Both the position numbers and the translations under genes were made by a program. Positions 13,901 to 26,936 of a DNA stretch of 64,000 nt are shown here, one piece after another (position 1 is the first letter of the stretch; each line of letters begins with the position of its first letter). Source of the stretch: Phycomyces blakesleeanus NRRL 1555(-) (taxonomy: Eukaryota; Mucoromycota; Mucoromycetes; Mucorales; Phycomycetaceae); assembly GCF_001638985.1 (NCBI RefSeq), contig NW_017265136.1, positions 1,632,726 through 1,696,725 on the forward strand. The letters are read 5' to 3'. Under the pieces are notes generated by a model. The model had not been told where the DNA came from. It worked only from the letters and a program-made list of their open reading frames with translations, and made no database searches.

Positions 13901-14770
13901 TAATTAATAATAATAATTATAAACAATTTGTTACTACAAATATTTAAGAAAGATCATTTTCACTCATAAATGTCTCTCTTTCTTTACAGATATTAGAATA
14001 TGTACTTTATTAGTAGCCGGCGCGTCTTGGATAATTTTAAATGAATTTAATTTTTAATAATAATAAAAAAAAAATATTAAAACATAAAAACACATCGTCT
14101 TTATCATTTTCATATGATTTTTTTTTAAAAAAAATGAGGCTTATACTGAGTAAATGTACATTATACTTGTCTGCTATAAAAACAACAGTTAGTCTGAAAA
14201 AGAGTGTCTTTTAAAGAGAAATTCAATAAAAGACAATAATTAAATACTAACTTAAACTATGTGGAAACTCTTTAATAAATGTGCAAATCTTTATTATATT
14301 CAGCCACATGAAATTCAATTCAATACCAATATATAAATGCTTTTATACTCTAAAAAATCGTCTACCCCATTTTTTCCTATTTCTCTGGCTTTCTTTTAAG
14401 ATTTTTCGTGCACATCATTAAATTACCCCACCTTTTAGGAGGATCAAGAGAAACAAAATGTCATTCTCATTCCTATATAGCTATGAATTACAAGTGTGAA
14501 TATGAATGTTATTTATAAGAAGAATTACATGCTGAGTAGGTCATTTCCAATACCTACTATATACAAGTGTGTGTGTGCCATCACCCATATTTTGAGCCTT
14601 GGCCAATTTTTATTCATCATATTCGCTTATTATAAATCCAGTCACCAATACACACACACACATATATATATATTTTCTTGATTATTTCCCTTTTTTTTTT
14701 TTTTTTTTACTTGTTTCATTATATATAAATAAATACATATTATTTATATTTATATCATCAAGTTTCCAAA
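9397..14770. other. 5.4-kb AT-rich region without a supported gene
   Basis: Contains promoters for the F-box/WD40 gene (left) and the UPF0415-like gene (right). Otherwise I see homopolymers (A25 near 11597-11621, T24 near 12142-12165), T-to-A switches at 12239-12259 and 13607-13632, and TA runs. A 105-base open stretch at 13803-13907 has coding-like composition and is listed separately. Other frames are low-complexity. Confidence 0.5.
13803..13907 (+). pseudogene. Isolated coding-like fragment, unrecognised
   Basis: A frame running through DDIKLAPVREFMTDKHPKGA and on to a TAA at 13905-13907 has balanced codons and amino acids, unlike the surrounding AT repeats. No start with good context, no clear acceptor upstream and no partner exon were found. 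It may be the remnant of a gene or a terminal exon of a gene I could not assemble. Weak call. Confidence 0.2.
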
Positions 14771-15015
14771 ATGAGAAAGAAATCCGTTGATAGTGATGAT
14801 GAAGGAGGAACAGGAGGAACAGGAGGAGAAGTACAAGATCAAATATTGTCAGCTGAACTTATACCCCAAGTCCAAGGACTCTTGGAACGATGCCTTTTCA
14901 TTCAAGAAAACTGTAAAGAGCTAGAAGAACATTCACTGCCAGGACTCCACAGGCTCACCAAATCTCTTGCTTCAGAGATTCAATTTCTAGAACGCGTATG
15001 GTATTATTTTGTGTA

Positions 15016-15047
<32 letters not shown>

Positions 15048-16388
15048 TTTTATACCTTAATAACACACATACCATAATTACATATATCTTGTATTTAGTT
15101 ATTGGATAACCCAACCCGTATCAAGAAAAAATACATTCAGACCACAAACCTCACTTATATTGAAGCTGTCTATGAAGCCTTGATTAGCTCAGGTGGAGTT
15201 GTGGAGGTATTGCGGACCGTAGCTGTTCCAGTCAATGACAATATGTGGAGATCTCGTGCAGAGATGATTCGTCATCGGAGCATCAAGATTGATATTGTTG
15301 CCGAAAGTGAGCTAGTGTGGATCAAGGTGTTTGCTCAGAATGCAAGAGCTATGCGATATGAGATGGCAGGACTTGAACAACTATCCGAAGATGAAGATGA
15401 AGATTCTGATTTTGGTTTTGATTCAAATGGCCGAAATGATGGTGATAATGAGGATGAGGATGGATTTGTTTATCAATCACGAGAGGATGACATCAATCAA
15501 CTGCCGATCTTTAAAAAGGCAAGAGATTTTCTGGCGAGTGCAGAGGCTCATCACGTTCATTTCCGCCGGCCGGCTGTGGTTTTTGCGTTTATGCGGATCC
15601 GACGAGATGACGATGCGTTTGTCGGAGAGATGATGACAAGACTTGAGAAGCTAGGAGTGATTGTGCATATGCTTGGAGATTCTTCAGACTCGATCGAAAA
15701 GACGTACTCGGGGGTGGTCAAGGATGTCGATCCGTTTGACCTGACGACGCCGGTGTTGAATATCGATGTCGGGACCGCATTGGCTCTGCTGTCTGAGATG
15801 GCCCACCACGCGTGTTCGCCAGACGAGGTCCAGGGCGAGCCTCTGCAGATCCAGGCAGCACGGGAGGCGGTCGTACCTGTCCTGCCTCAGCTCAGACAGG
15901 TGCTGGAACACAAAAGGCTCTGTATGGTCCAGACAGCATTTGACCGGCTCAAGAATATTGTGGATGTGATTGGAGGGCCACTTGAGCAGGCCCGGTTTAG
16001 GTACCTATTGAGGGCACACTTTGGTAATCAAAAGACAGATAGGGATGGTAAGAGTGGAAATGGTGTTGAGGTGTTTGATCCGGACTTGTGGACAAGCGTG
16101 CCACCTCTGTCGATTACGGTTGTTCCGGATGCACCTTCGGAAGCATTTAACCAACTACTTGAACCTCCGGCGAGACGGGCCAAGTTGAACAATGGCCGAA
16201 AGATCCGTACCCAGTTTTCTTCGTTCCATGCGAATGTGTTTGGGAGTGGAGATACCTATCGATGGACAACCGTGACGTCGATTCAATGGATGGCGAGTGC
16301 CCTAGCAGAGGCTGGCATGACGGGAGTGTCTATAATTTGCCATGAGCCTCGATCCTTGGCTGAGCAAAAGATGAAGCCAAGAACATAA
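14771..16388 (+). CDS. UPF0415 / C7orf25-like protein (DUF1308 family), two exons
   Basis: Exons 14771-14995 and 15099-16388 (GT-AG intron of 103 nt with a TA repeat) give 504 residues. The N-terminal helical part matches the layout of human C7orf25, including a QTTNLTYIEA segment. The C-terminal domain carries the family signature seen here as ITVVPDAPSEAF and ANVFGSGDTYRWTTVTSI. Between them lies an acidic insert (EDEDEDSD, about residues 175-200) and a patch HFRRPAVVFAFMRI. The biochemical role of this widely conserved eukaryotic family is not firmly established; the C-terminal region has been suggested to be nuclease-like, which the sequence alone does not prove. It is longer than the roughly 420-residue human protein because of the acidic insert. 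Convergent with the small gene at 16639-16938. Confidence 0.88.
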
Positions 16389-16638
16389 CCAGCACACAAG
16401 CAATAACAATGATAATAATAATGTTTTATTGATTTTATTGATTTTATATTTATGTTTATATGTTTTGGTTTATAAGATTATCTTGAAAAGAAGCTATGTA
16501 AATAAGAAAGAATAAGGAGATTTGTATGATACATTATTTATACATGAGGTATATGTTTGAAGTGTGAAATATAGATAGATAGATAGATAGATATACATAA
16601 TATAATGAGAAATAGTAAAATTATGATTTTGTTTGATT

Positions 16639-16938
16639 TTACTTTTCGGTCAAGAGATTGAGTTGGGAGGCCGACAATAATTGAGAGGTTTGTGGGGCAA
16701 ATGAAATATGGTGGTTATGGATGATATCTTGGTCAAGGTCAAAAGATGATAACAAGAAGTCGTCTGGACAAGACAAGGCCCATTGTGATGGGTGAACGCC
16801 ATTTCTGGGACACTCTGACTAAGAAAGACAATGTTAGTCAAATATAGTCAAATATTGATCATCTTGACGTACGCTGTGTTCTGGAAGCCAGTTTCCGCAC
16901 ATTTCACAGGTTGCAGGCATAGATACGGGTGTGAACAT
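16639..16938 (-). CDS. Small zinc-ribbon-like protein, two exons, 81 residues
   Basis: Exons 16938-16873 and 16818-16639 are joined by a 54-nt GT-AG intron (GTACGT donor, TTCTTAG acceptor, phase 0). The N-terminal part contains a CxxC knuckle (TCEMCGNWLPEHS) and a second Cys group (SECPRNGVHPSQW then LSCPDDF), a pattern able to bind one zinc ion. The C-terminal half is polar with a His cluster and ends LNLLTEK. Codon composition is balanced and both exons are open in the spliced frame, while either exon alone is too short to be noticed. Function unknown; a DNA- or protein-binding adaptor would be a guess. It lies 250 bp from the stop of the UPF0415-like gene, tail to tail. Confidence 0.6.
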
Positions 16939-17669
16939 TATTTTGGTGTTTGTATTTGGTTGACTGAATAGAATAGAATATTTATATATTGAAGAAAGAA
17001 AGGTAAGAAAAAGAAAATGGCTGGTCTTTTTATACAAAAATAACCTTCTGGGTAGATAATTTCTCGTATCCCCTGAAAATACAAAAATGATATTATTATT
17101 ATTTTTTTTTGGTTATTAGATAAATATCTAAAGACTCATACAGTGCCACCAATGCTAATTTGCGGAAATACAAAAAAAAAGCTATAGATTATGGCTGTTT
17201 TTGTCCAACCTCAAAATAACAAGTAATTCACCCCGCTTATTTTGAAGTTTTGCAGGATCACAAACAAATTAGCTGTTTGTGTGTGGGTGTATTCTTTGAT
17301 TTTTTGTTTTTTTTTTACCATACTTTTCAAGTAATGACTCTTTTTGTATGTATAAAATTATATATATATATTTGGTTATTTAGTTTCTTACTTTGGATAA
17401 AATAGTGATAACGCAAACAGTCTGTCATTTTTGATGTCTATAAGCAAGACATGATGTCACTGTATTTTATATTATTCTGTTTGGTTTATCATCAAATATA
17501 GAACCTATGTTGTACGTTACTTGAGGAACGATGCATAACTTTTATTCCACCATGGTTCATTACCGATTTGTTCGATACTTGTAAAAACAGCCCCAATAAG
17601 AAAAGAAGACTTTGACGTTTGAAAGGATTGGTCTTTTGAACATGACTTTTAATGACCAACTTTCTGATT

Positions 17670-17701
17670 AATGTAATGTAATGTAATGTAATGTAATGTA
17701 T
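17670..17701. repeat. AATGT pentanucleotide microsatellite
   Basis: About six head-to-tail AATGT units. The same unit is repeated inside PPCDC intron 3 at about 5933-5960. Confidence 0.9.
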
Positions 17702-20637
17702 TCTATTTTATTTTACTGCCCTTGGTAAACTATTTTGTGTCTCAGTTTCGTGGTTCCTGGGAATCAACTATTATCTTTACCCCACCCCTTGTACTTTTAT
17801 TTATTTATTTATTTATTTGTTGAGATCGTCACCAAGATCCTCCCCTTCTTATATATATATATATGTAAAATATTCTTGAGGTTAATTGATTGATTGGTTA
17901 GTTAGTTAAAAGATGCAAAACAAGATAATCTTGTAATTTAGGTGTTTGACAAGAATTATAATCTACTAACATTTAACTTCACAGTATTGACCTTTTGATT
18001 ATTCGCTAATGAAATATAATTAGATATAAAGACCTTTCCTTATATGTACATAGATGTATATATCTCTGTGTATCGTCAGCCTGACCACTGGTGACACTTT
18101 CTTCTGTTTCACTCGACCTCACCACAGAAAACAGGTAAATATATCTTTATACTCATGTGATTCATTTCCTGTCATACTTGAAACAAAAGGAAAAAAAAAA
18201 AAAAAGAACCAAAACTTAGCCTTCCCTATTCCCTATTCTTTATCCAATCAAGACCAACCATTCCCCCACTTACATATATATATATATTGTATCTTGTTTT
18301 TATTAGACAAATGTCCCTCTTTCTCTTCCTCCTCCAACAAACAAATGTATATACAATTTCGATAAAATAAGAAACTTGAAGGAGTTGAACCTTTTTTTAT
18401 TTTTATTTTTTGAATAGTAAAAATAAAAAAGGCTGATGTCTAAAAATGGCGAGATATTGTTACATTCATATCATTCGGGTAGGCCCTTTATTTTTTTTTT
18501 CTTTTGTTTTTCTTCCGTTAAAAGTATTGGCTGCGTCAGAGTGACTCTTGGTTTGTAACTTGATCCACCAGGACCTCTCTCCTTTTTGTTGTTATATTTA
18601 TTGTCTAAAAGAAACAGATAAAGGGGTAAGAAAAACTAGTCTTTATGAGTCATTTCTATTTATCTTAAGTTTTTTGTTGAAACAGTTTATTTCAAATAGA
18701 TTCATCACATGAAGTTATAACAAATACAAAGAAAGTATTGAATATATTTATATGCACAAAAGAATCTTATTTTACCTTTTGGATAGCTAGACTAGATAAA
18801 ACAAAGTAAAGGTTTTCTATTATCTTATCTACAGAATACATATAAAGAAAATGTATTGATTGTTTAATGGCTTAAAGTCTTTATTCTAATATGATTTTTC
18901 CTTATCTATTTGGTTTCGAATACATAAAACACACGCTTTTGCGGATTCTCAATTAGCATAGGTTACACTGCCCTTATTTCTTCTTCTTCTTCTTCTTATT
19001 GATTAGTATCGATTTGGTTTGGTCTGTAGGTAATAGAAATAAAAACACAGACACACATAAAAGTATTTCTGTTGGTTTGTAGTATAGTGCTTATATTTAC
19101 TGCTCCTCATTTCTGATTGAAAAGATCATCCAACAAAAGGGCGCATCAGATTATTTTAAAGGGTTGATTTGGCGTATTAAATAAATAAATAAATTATTAT
19201 CATTTTAACCCTTTTGATAAGACGACCCCTTTTTTCTCTTTCTATTTTTTGTCATATAACCCACTTATAATTCAAACCAATCATATCAATAACCGACCCA
19301 CCCCCATAATAACACACAATACAAAAAAAATTTGATACCTGGTACAGCCTGTGAATTTCTTATGACGGAATGAAACCTATTCCCTTTGCATTCAATCAAT
19401 CAAAAATAATAGCTGAATATTATACAGTATAATATCAAGTGCCACGATCCATATGAATTCTGATTTACAATAACCTCCTTTCCCTTTTTTGAACTTGACA
19501 TCTACAGTAGCACAAGAAGAATAAATTTCACAATATTGTAATGTACAACAAAGCACAACAAACAATATGTATAATTAGATAAATATATAATGCATAATTC
19601 CCAGAGCATCTTTATTGATTGGATACCTGTAGAACACTGATAACGTAGGCTATGCATAAAGAACATACAAAACCAAGAATCTCGTTCAAATTATGTATTT
19701 TAAACTATACAATAATAAGAATCAAGTAGGCTTTTCTTTCTTTTTTCCTTTTTTCTTTGACATACAGGTATATAAAAAAATATAGATAAACAGAATTAAG
19801 CTCTTGGGAAATACAGACTTGTTCGATGAATTTCTCTCACTATATACATAATATTGTTTTGTTAGTATAATGAAATATATATATAAAAAACAAGGTTTTT
19901 GGTAAGTCCCCTTGCGCCAAACAGGTCTTACATTGCACTAATATTTAACCTTTTATATTGTGCAGACTATTTTTTTTCCCAATTCTTTGTGGACAATTCA
20001 GAAGTAATGATACTAGTATGATGCAGAGCCGTATAAAGGTCTTTTCAATAAAAAATAAACGAATAAATGCATAAAGCCTTGGCTCCCATGTCAAAACAAC
20101 ACAAATGTTTTGTATTACTTTTGGACTGTTGTGAACATGCACAGTAACAAACTCATATCTTTGTGCCGTCAATTACAAGACACGTTAACTAATATCACAC
20201 CCATGTCTATTTGGTGAAAGAGAGAAATAGATATCATTTATGACTCCAAGAACATACAAACTTTCTCATTAACACTAATCCACAGATTCAAAAACAAATG
20301 CTCATCAATCAAAATGACTCTGGTCATCTTTGTAAAACAAGAATTAAAGTATTCTGACTGCCTGATTGTCTACTTGCTCATTCTGAAATGTGATCATTAA
20401 TAGATGTTAAGATTCATAAAGCTGACGTGTGTATGAAGATTATGTAGAGGACATTTCAAGCTTCGTGTGACAATTGCTTTTATTATTTTGATATATATAT
20501 ATATATATATATATAATAGTGGCGAAATGACTTCTTGTGGTGTTTTCCCCAGTATACACCATAAATACCGTAGCGTGGGTTGTGGCTGTATCTTACTAAA
20601 ATAATGATAAAAAAAAAATCAAATTCTTCCTACTAGT

Positions 20638-20680
20638 ACTACGTACCACCAGATTGTACCAGATGGTGGTGGTACATAGT
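20638..20680. repeat. Short inverted repeat
   Basis: Arms 20638-20650 and 20668-20680 are complementary at 12 of 13 positions (ACTACGTACCACC against GGTGGTACATAGT) with a 17-nt loop. Could be a regulatory palindrome or chance; no gene is adjacent. Confidence 0.6.
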
Positions 20681-22294
20681 AACACAGTAATAAAGAAAGA
20701 AGATAGATTGTGCTACATATTGACTCAACATGTCTATCTGTGTGTTTAACCGCTCTATTTGCTTTTATCCGATATTTATATATCATGTATATAAATCACT
20801 TGATTTGATCAAAGCTTTATTCATGATTGCTATATAGCAGTACAGCCATTTGCAGATAGAAGAGATATGAATTAAACCTAACACTACTTTTATACATAAA
20901 GGTTTATTAGAAAACTACATGATTGTTTGATTTATACAGTCTAATATATATCTTGCAAATAACACACAATCTACAAATCTCAGTGCTTTCCTTATCCCTT
21001 ATCCCTTATCTCTTTCTTTCTTTCTTTATTTCTCAAAAAGTTAAAATAAAATATAAAAAAAATATTAAATAAATCTCAACATATATAGGAAATTACCTTT
21101 AATCTCCAGCATTCATTACAGTCAATATAAGTTACACCAATTTACGGTACCAAATATTCTTTCATCGATAACGGAATTCAGATAAAGGATATTAAGGATA
21201 TGTATTTAATATTTCATGGTTTTTGATCATAACCAGCCAAGACACTATACATGTGAACTCATGTAAATTCATATAGATTTAGCTTGGACCAACTCAAGTC
21301 TATTGTGTGTACAGTCAACTATTTCTTTTGTCTTTCAGGTGAATGTAGAAACCCGTAAATCCGGGCCGGCAGAAAATATCCCCCGGTATAGCCTACTTCT
21401 TCTTCTTCTTTGTTGGGTTTCTTAGTTGGGATCAGGGCTACACAGGAAGTCTGTTTCTTCTATTTTACTTGCTCTTGCTACTGCTTTTGTATAGATATAG
21501 ATAGACATGTGCAGAACTATCATTTCTTTTTCTTTTCTTTTTTAGAGTTACTGATCAACACACTACAGCTCTATAATGCTTTCCATTTTGACTTGACTTT
21601 AATGATTTGGTTATATATTTCAAATATATAACCATGTAAATCAATCAATTCATTCATAAATTGTGTTCCTGTTCTTATTGTTGATTCATTATCTTTTTCC
21701 TGGAATTCCCTTTATTGTCACAGTAGTTATCTGAAATATATATATATATATATATTTGGTTTCCGAGTATTTGGTTATCTTTATCTATTTATTTTAGTTT
21801 GACAGCTTTTTTTTTTTTTTTTTTTTTTTAAAAAAAATGAGAATTATAGACAAAGCCTTTTTTAGTATCAATTCTGTTATGAAATTTACAGACCACAATC
21901 TTGTTATCCGACTTAAACCCAGAAGGCAAATTTGAGTCAACACAATGTATATATATATATATATATATTATAAAAAAGAAGAAGGAGAAGAAATAGTATT
22001 CGAACCAAGCATTCGCCCCCTCTTCCCCTTTCTCTTATTTTTTTTCCCATATTTGTATCTACCTATAATTTGCTTGACATTATATATATAAAGTGTATAT
22101 GTATACTCTCTTATAAAGCAACAGTGGCAGCAGCAGTAGCAGCAGTAGCAGGAACAACAATATTAATAATAATAATATTAATATTAATACCAACCTATAT
22201 ACGTATTGTCACACAGATGGGGAGATATGATTTGGTTCTTTTGTATATGTAAATGTATATATTTTTATATACTACCTACAGTTAGTATTTATTT

Positions 22295-22353
22295 TATCTA
22301 TCTATCTATATCTATATCTATATCTATATCTATATCTATATCTATATCTATAG
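22295..22353. repeat. CTATAT hexanucleotide microsatellite
   Basis: Roughly nine head-to-tail CTATAT units after a short CTAT run. Confidence 0.9.
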
Positions 22354-23105
22354 CTCTCACTGTCTGGCTGCTTGCCTGTATTTAATATATAAATGCGGAG
22401 CTCTCAAATTTGTATATAACCAAGGATTATAAAAGTATTTTCCCGGTAGAGAATATAAAGAAAAGCACAATTCTCATCACCATTTCTTTGTTAATGTGAT
22501 TTAGATATATAGATATAGTATTCCTTTTTTTTTTTTTTAATAAAAAATAAAAATTTCACTCAAAAATAATAATAATCAATGAATAAATATTTGACAGATC
22601 ATGGTGGACAAAATTAAGAAAACAAAATCGCAACTTATATAACTTCTAAAATGTAATTGCTCCAATGTATAAAATTGTTGTTGTTGTTGATTTTTTTTGT
22701 AATTGTTTGATATATTTATGTATAAATAAATAAAGGAAAAAATAGACATTAGGAAGAGAGGAAGAAAGGAATTTTTTTTTTTAAAAAAAAAGAAGTAACT
22801 AGGGTTTGCGTGTATGTATATATATGTATATATTCTTATATATAAAGAATACTATGTTTGGTAGGTAGAGGTGTAGAGAAGTAGAGGAGTATAGAAGGTA
22901 AAGGTGAGGTAGGTAGGTGGGTAGGTGGGTGGGTTGTTTGCTGTAATAAAATAAAATAAAATAAAAAGTAAAATACATAAATTATTATACATATATATGT
23001 ATATATATATATATATATATGCGTGTGTATGGTTTATAAGTACATCATCATCCTTTTTTTTTTTTAATCAAGGATGTAATTATTATTGATTTTTCTCTCT
23101 CTCTT

Positions 23106-24567
23106 TTAAGCATCAGACTGGAAGTCCTTGATGAGACCCTTGATAGCATTAATGGTACCAAAGACACAGCCGATGATTCCAAGGAATACGGTGAGGGTAC
23201 AGAATGCGAGTTCGAACCAGGGCTTGTTGCGGAAACCAGTCAGCTTCAAGTAGGACAAGATGGGAATCAAGAACACGAGACCACAGGTGGCCAAAGCACC
23301 GATGAGACTCATGAAGCCGTGGAAGTAAGGCACGAAGATGGCCAGGATGACAAGAATGGCCATGGTGCAGATACGGATGATGGCGCGGCAGAACCAAGAA
23401 CCAACGGCACCGAAGCGCTCGTTGACCTTTGTGAACTGTTCGAATTCAAGAGAGAAAGAGGTTGTGAAGATAGGAATGGCCAAGATGACGTGAATTGTCA
23501 TGACAATCATCGAAATCTTCTTGGCAGCACCGTCGGGCAAAGACAGGTAGACAGGCGACTGGGTTGATGCGCCATAGGACCAGTAACCGGGAACGGCAGT
23601 TAGGATGTAAAGACATGTGCAAGTAGACAGACCGGCAAAGATTGCCCATTTCCATTGCTGAGGCTTGCCCAAAGCATGTTCAATGTCTATGGTATGAATT
23701 TATATTTAATTAGTATGTTTTATAAAAAAAAAGTTTACAGATTTGTTACTTACGAGGATAGGTGTTGTTACCACCGAAAGAGAAGGAAATGGTGGCAAGA
23801 GCGGTGGGGAAACCTTCCCAGATTACACCGTTACGAACGACTTCGATTTCAGGATGGGCAAGACAGTCCATTGGGGCCTGAATGAGGACAATGAAGACAG
23901 CCATGATTGTAGAGAGAGCACCAATGGCAGCAATTGCAGTAACTTCCTTGAGGGTCTTCATGACCAAGCATGGGATGAGCAAGAAAGAACCAACAATGCA
24001 CGTCCAGATGGTAGTTGTAAGTTCACCTTTCTATAATGTTAAATCCAAAAAAAAAGATTAGTAAAAAATAAATAAAGATAAATTAAAGAAACTTACAGTT
24101 CCCTGAAGAAGTTCGTTAAGGTTACTGGATGCCAATACAAGGTAAAGTGCAGGACAACCAAACAAGTTGAGGAAATGAAGAGCGGAAGCGGCAGCATAAC
24201 CTGGCCAGCCAAAGGCAGCATAACCGACATCCTTAAAGTTGCTAAGACGTTGACCGGGCTTGTGGTAGAGGCATCTGATGAGGACCACACCACTGTAGAT
24301 GGCCATGGACCAGGCAAGCATCAGAATCAGGATACCGAGCCAACCACCGTCAGCAAATGCTCTGGGCAGACCGAGAGTACCTGTGCCTGCAATGACACAC
24401 ACAATGTTGGCATAGGCTGTGATAAAGGTACCGTTTCCGCGGCCAAAGTCATTCGATTCATTTGAGCCGTGGTCCTCAGAATAGACATCGCTCACTGCAT
24501 CAGAAGAAGAATTTTTCTCGTTTTTGAATCGGTCGGTACGGATAACAGATGAAATGAACTCTTTCAT
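23106..24567 (-). CDS. AVT-type amino acid transporter (AAAP superfamily), three exons
   Basis: Exons 24567-24097, 24030-23754 and 23686-23106 give 442 residues, with two short GT-AG introns (66 and 67 nt). After a polar N-terminal tail (about 50 residues, Ser/Asp-rich) the first helix carries the family motif NIVCVIAGTGTLGLPRAFADGGW. About eleven hydrophobic helices follow, including GFPTALATISFSFGGNN and ending in a short tail IKDFQSDA. AAAP members of this vacuolar/AVT type move amino acids by proton coupling, often across the vacuolar membrane; substrate and direction cannot be read from sequence. The shorter N-terminal tail separates it from yeast Avt1. It stands alone, with several kb of AT-rich sequence on both sides. 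Confidence 0.9.
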
Positions 24568-24836
24568 TTAATTTCGATTTTCAATTTTTTTTCTCTTTGG
24601 TTTTGGGTCTGGATACAAGAAGTATATTTATAAAGAAGTTTAAAGAAGAATGTGAAATGTGAAATGAAAGAGTTGAAAAAACAAAAAGACACTTTGGACC
24701 TGGTTTTTTTATTTCTTTTTAAATTTTTTTAATTTTTTTTTTCTTTTCTTTTCTTTGGTTTTCCCGGAAAAAATAATTCCTAAAATAAAAATTATATAGA
24801 AACTGAATTATAAATCGTTATTCGAAAATGTCAATA

Positions 24837-24869
<33 letters not shown>

Positions 24870-26744
24870 CCAACAAAAATGAAGAAGAACAAGAAGAAGA
24901 ATAAGAAGGCCAAAGACGGACTTTGCTTTGGTTTGTCTTTTTCTTGTAACAAATTTGATGTATTTTCATTGATATCTCTACCTCTTTATTTAACTCAAAT
25001 GAACCTTTGTATTGATTCCAAGACTAGTTCTTTGGAAGGCCTCTTCTTTTTTTATATGTAAAACATATACTTCAGAAACAGAAACAACCAAAAAATAATA
25101 ATACCTAGTTGTTATTATTTTAAAACGCAACCAAAATATATACAGTATAAAGAATACCAATTGAAATAAAATATAAAAAAAAATTACTTTTTTAGTTTTC
25201 GACTCTGATTCGATTCGGAGTCCCTTTTGTCTTTTTTTTTTTATTTTTTTTTACTTTATAATTATTTCTTACTTGCCTTTCTTACTTCTTTGGATTCATA
25301 TTGGACAAAAGAACTGTTTTGTGTTTCTTGGATTTGCAAGAGCGACTACCTTAGGCATCATTTTTTTGTGTTTCTGTGCTTCTGTGCAACGCAAGGATCG
25401 TAGATCAGAATAAACGAAATCTGGTTTTGTACACAATTTAAGGTATTCATTTTACTCGATTCATCTCTTCTTCTCCCTCCAGTTTTAATTCCCGACAAAA
25501 AAGGACAAAAAAAAAAGTCAATTTGGTATTCCTATCAAAAACCAACAAAACCAAAACCACAAATCTATAAAACCGCGGGTTAAGTTGAGAATATATATAT
25601 ATATATATATATTTGTATGTATTAAGAAAAGAGTTATAGTTGAAACAAAGCCAATTCCAATAAAACCAAATCTTTTGTTCTTTTCCACGTGCCTATTGTC
25701 AGGTACTATCTTTTTAGAAACAAGAAATGTTGATCATAAAAACCAATTGACTCAAATTGAAACAATTTTTTTTAAAAAAAATAAAAAATGGGAAAAGGTC
25801 AATATACAATCAGAAGAAGTACAAAGATCATTAGTTCCCAGTACACACCATTATTATAACTATAACTATAACTATAGCTTTTAGTTTTTTTTTGGTTAGT
25901 TGATATATATAAATGAATCGATTTTTTTTTTTTGGTTTTTTACCCACGCCAAGGCAACAAAATCGTCTAGAATTTACCAATTATTGGGACAAAACCAAGG
26001 GAATTAGTAGGGTAAACGTATAAACGTAAACACACTCACACGTACATACTTACTACCCACACTAAAAAAAAATGAAGTCAAAAAAAAAAAGTTAACAGGG
26101 ACTTTGAGACCTTTTGGTTGCAAGTTGGATTATGTATTACAGTGTACAACACACACAGATGTCTATATGAGTTTTCTGCTTGAAATGCCTACCCTTAATC
26201 TACCGCTTAAACTAGAAGTACACCATGTGCATACGTTTGTGTTTCTGTGTGTGGCTTTATGTCTTGTGATTTAATGCACACTGAAAAATCTGAAATATTA
26301 AGTTTGTTGAATTCATCTACATCATATATAATCTCTTGAAAGCAGATTATAGCAAGATTTGGTCATGATTCCAATCATGTACAATTTTAATAATTATCAT
26401 ACTGTCATTGCTACAAAAAAAAGAAGGCTAAGAAGTATTAGTGGTTGTGGTAATAGTAATAACCATATATGTATGTATAAAGAAGTGGAAATAAAGACAA
26501 CCTAAACCCCGGATATAAAGCAAAAAAAAATGGAGAATGAAGGGGAGCATTTTTTTATATATATATATTTATATATGTATTGAACTGTATAACCCCACAA
26601 ACGCAAACGTTCACGCGCACATCTTTTAAAGGTACTTCCTTTTTGTTCTTCATTATTGCTGTCCCTATTCCTATTCCTATTCATATTGTTATTCTTATTA
26701 TTGAGACCCAAAATAAATGAATTCAAGCTAATACGACTTTTTTT

Positions 26745-26936
26745 TTAAGAAAAAAAAAAAAAAGTCGGTGTCAGTAACCCCACAATTACAAGCTGACTTG
26801 TCTTTCATACCGATCAAATGGCGTTCTCTTAGTGGCGAACAAGATTGTCTGGCGTCATAATGGACTTCTTTAGCTGACGCACTAGAAGTACCACAAGTAT
26901 CACAAATAACCACAAGTAACCATAGGTTACCACAGA
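26745..26936 (-). pseudogene. Cys-containing coding-like fragment, unrecognised
   Basis: On the minus strand an open stretch reads VVICDTCGTSSASAKEV, then HYDARQSCSPLRERH and KDKSACNCGVTDTDF before running into a T/A homopolymer switch. Base composition is more even than the flanks and the Cys spacing is suggestive of a metal-binding segment. There is no ATG at its start and no splice partner that I could find. It may be an orphan exon or a gene relic. Confidence 0.2.

Larger units (their letters stand above)
16939..23105. other. 6.2-kb AT-rich intergenic desert
   Basis: No frame with convincing amino-acid composition was found on either strand. The region holds AATGT repeats (17670-17701), CTATAT repeats (22295-22353), many TA runs, a T25/A8 switch near 21807-21838 and a near-perfect short inverted repeat at 20638-20680. 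It includes the promoter of the small zinc-ribbon gene at its left end. Confidence 0.5.
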
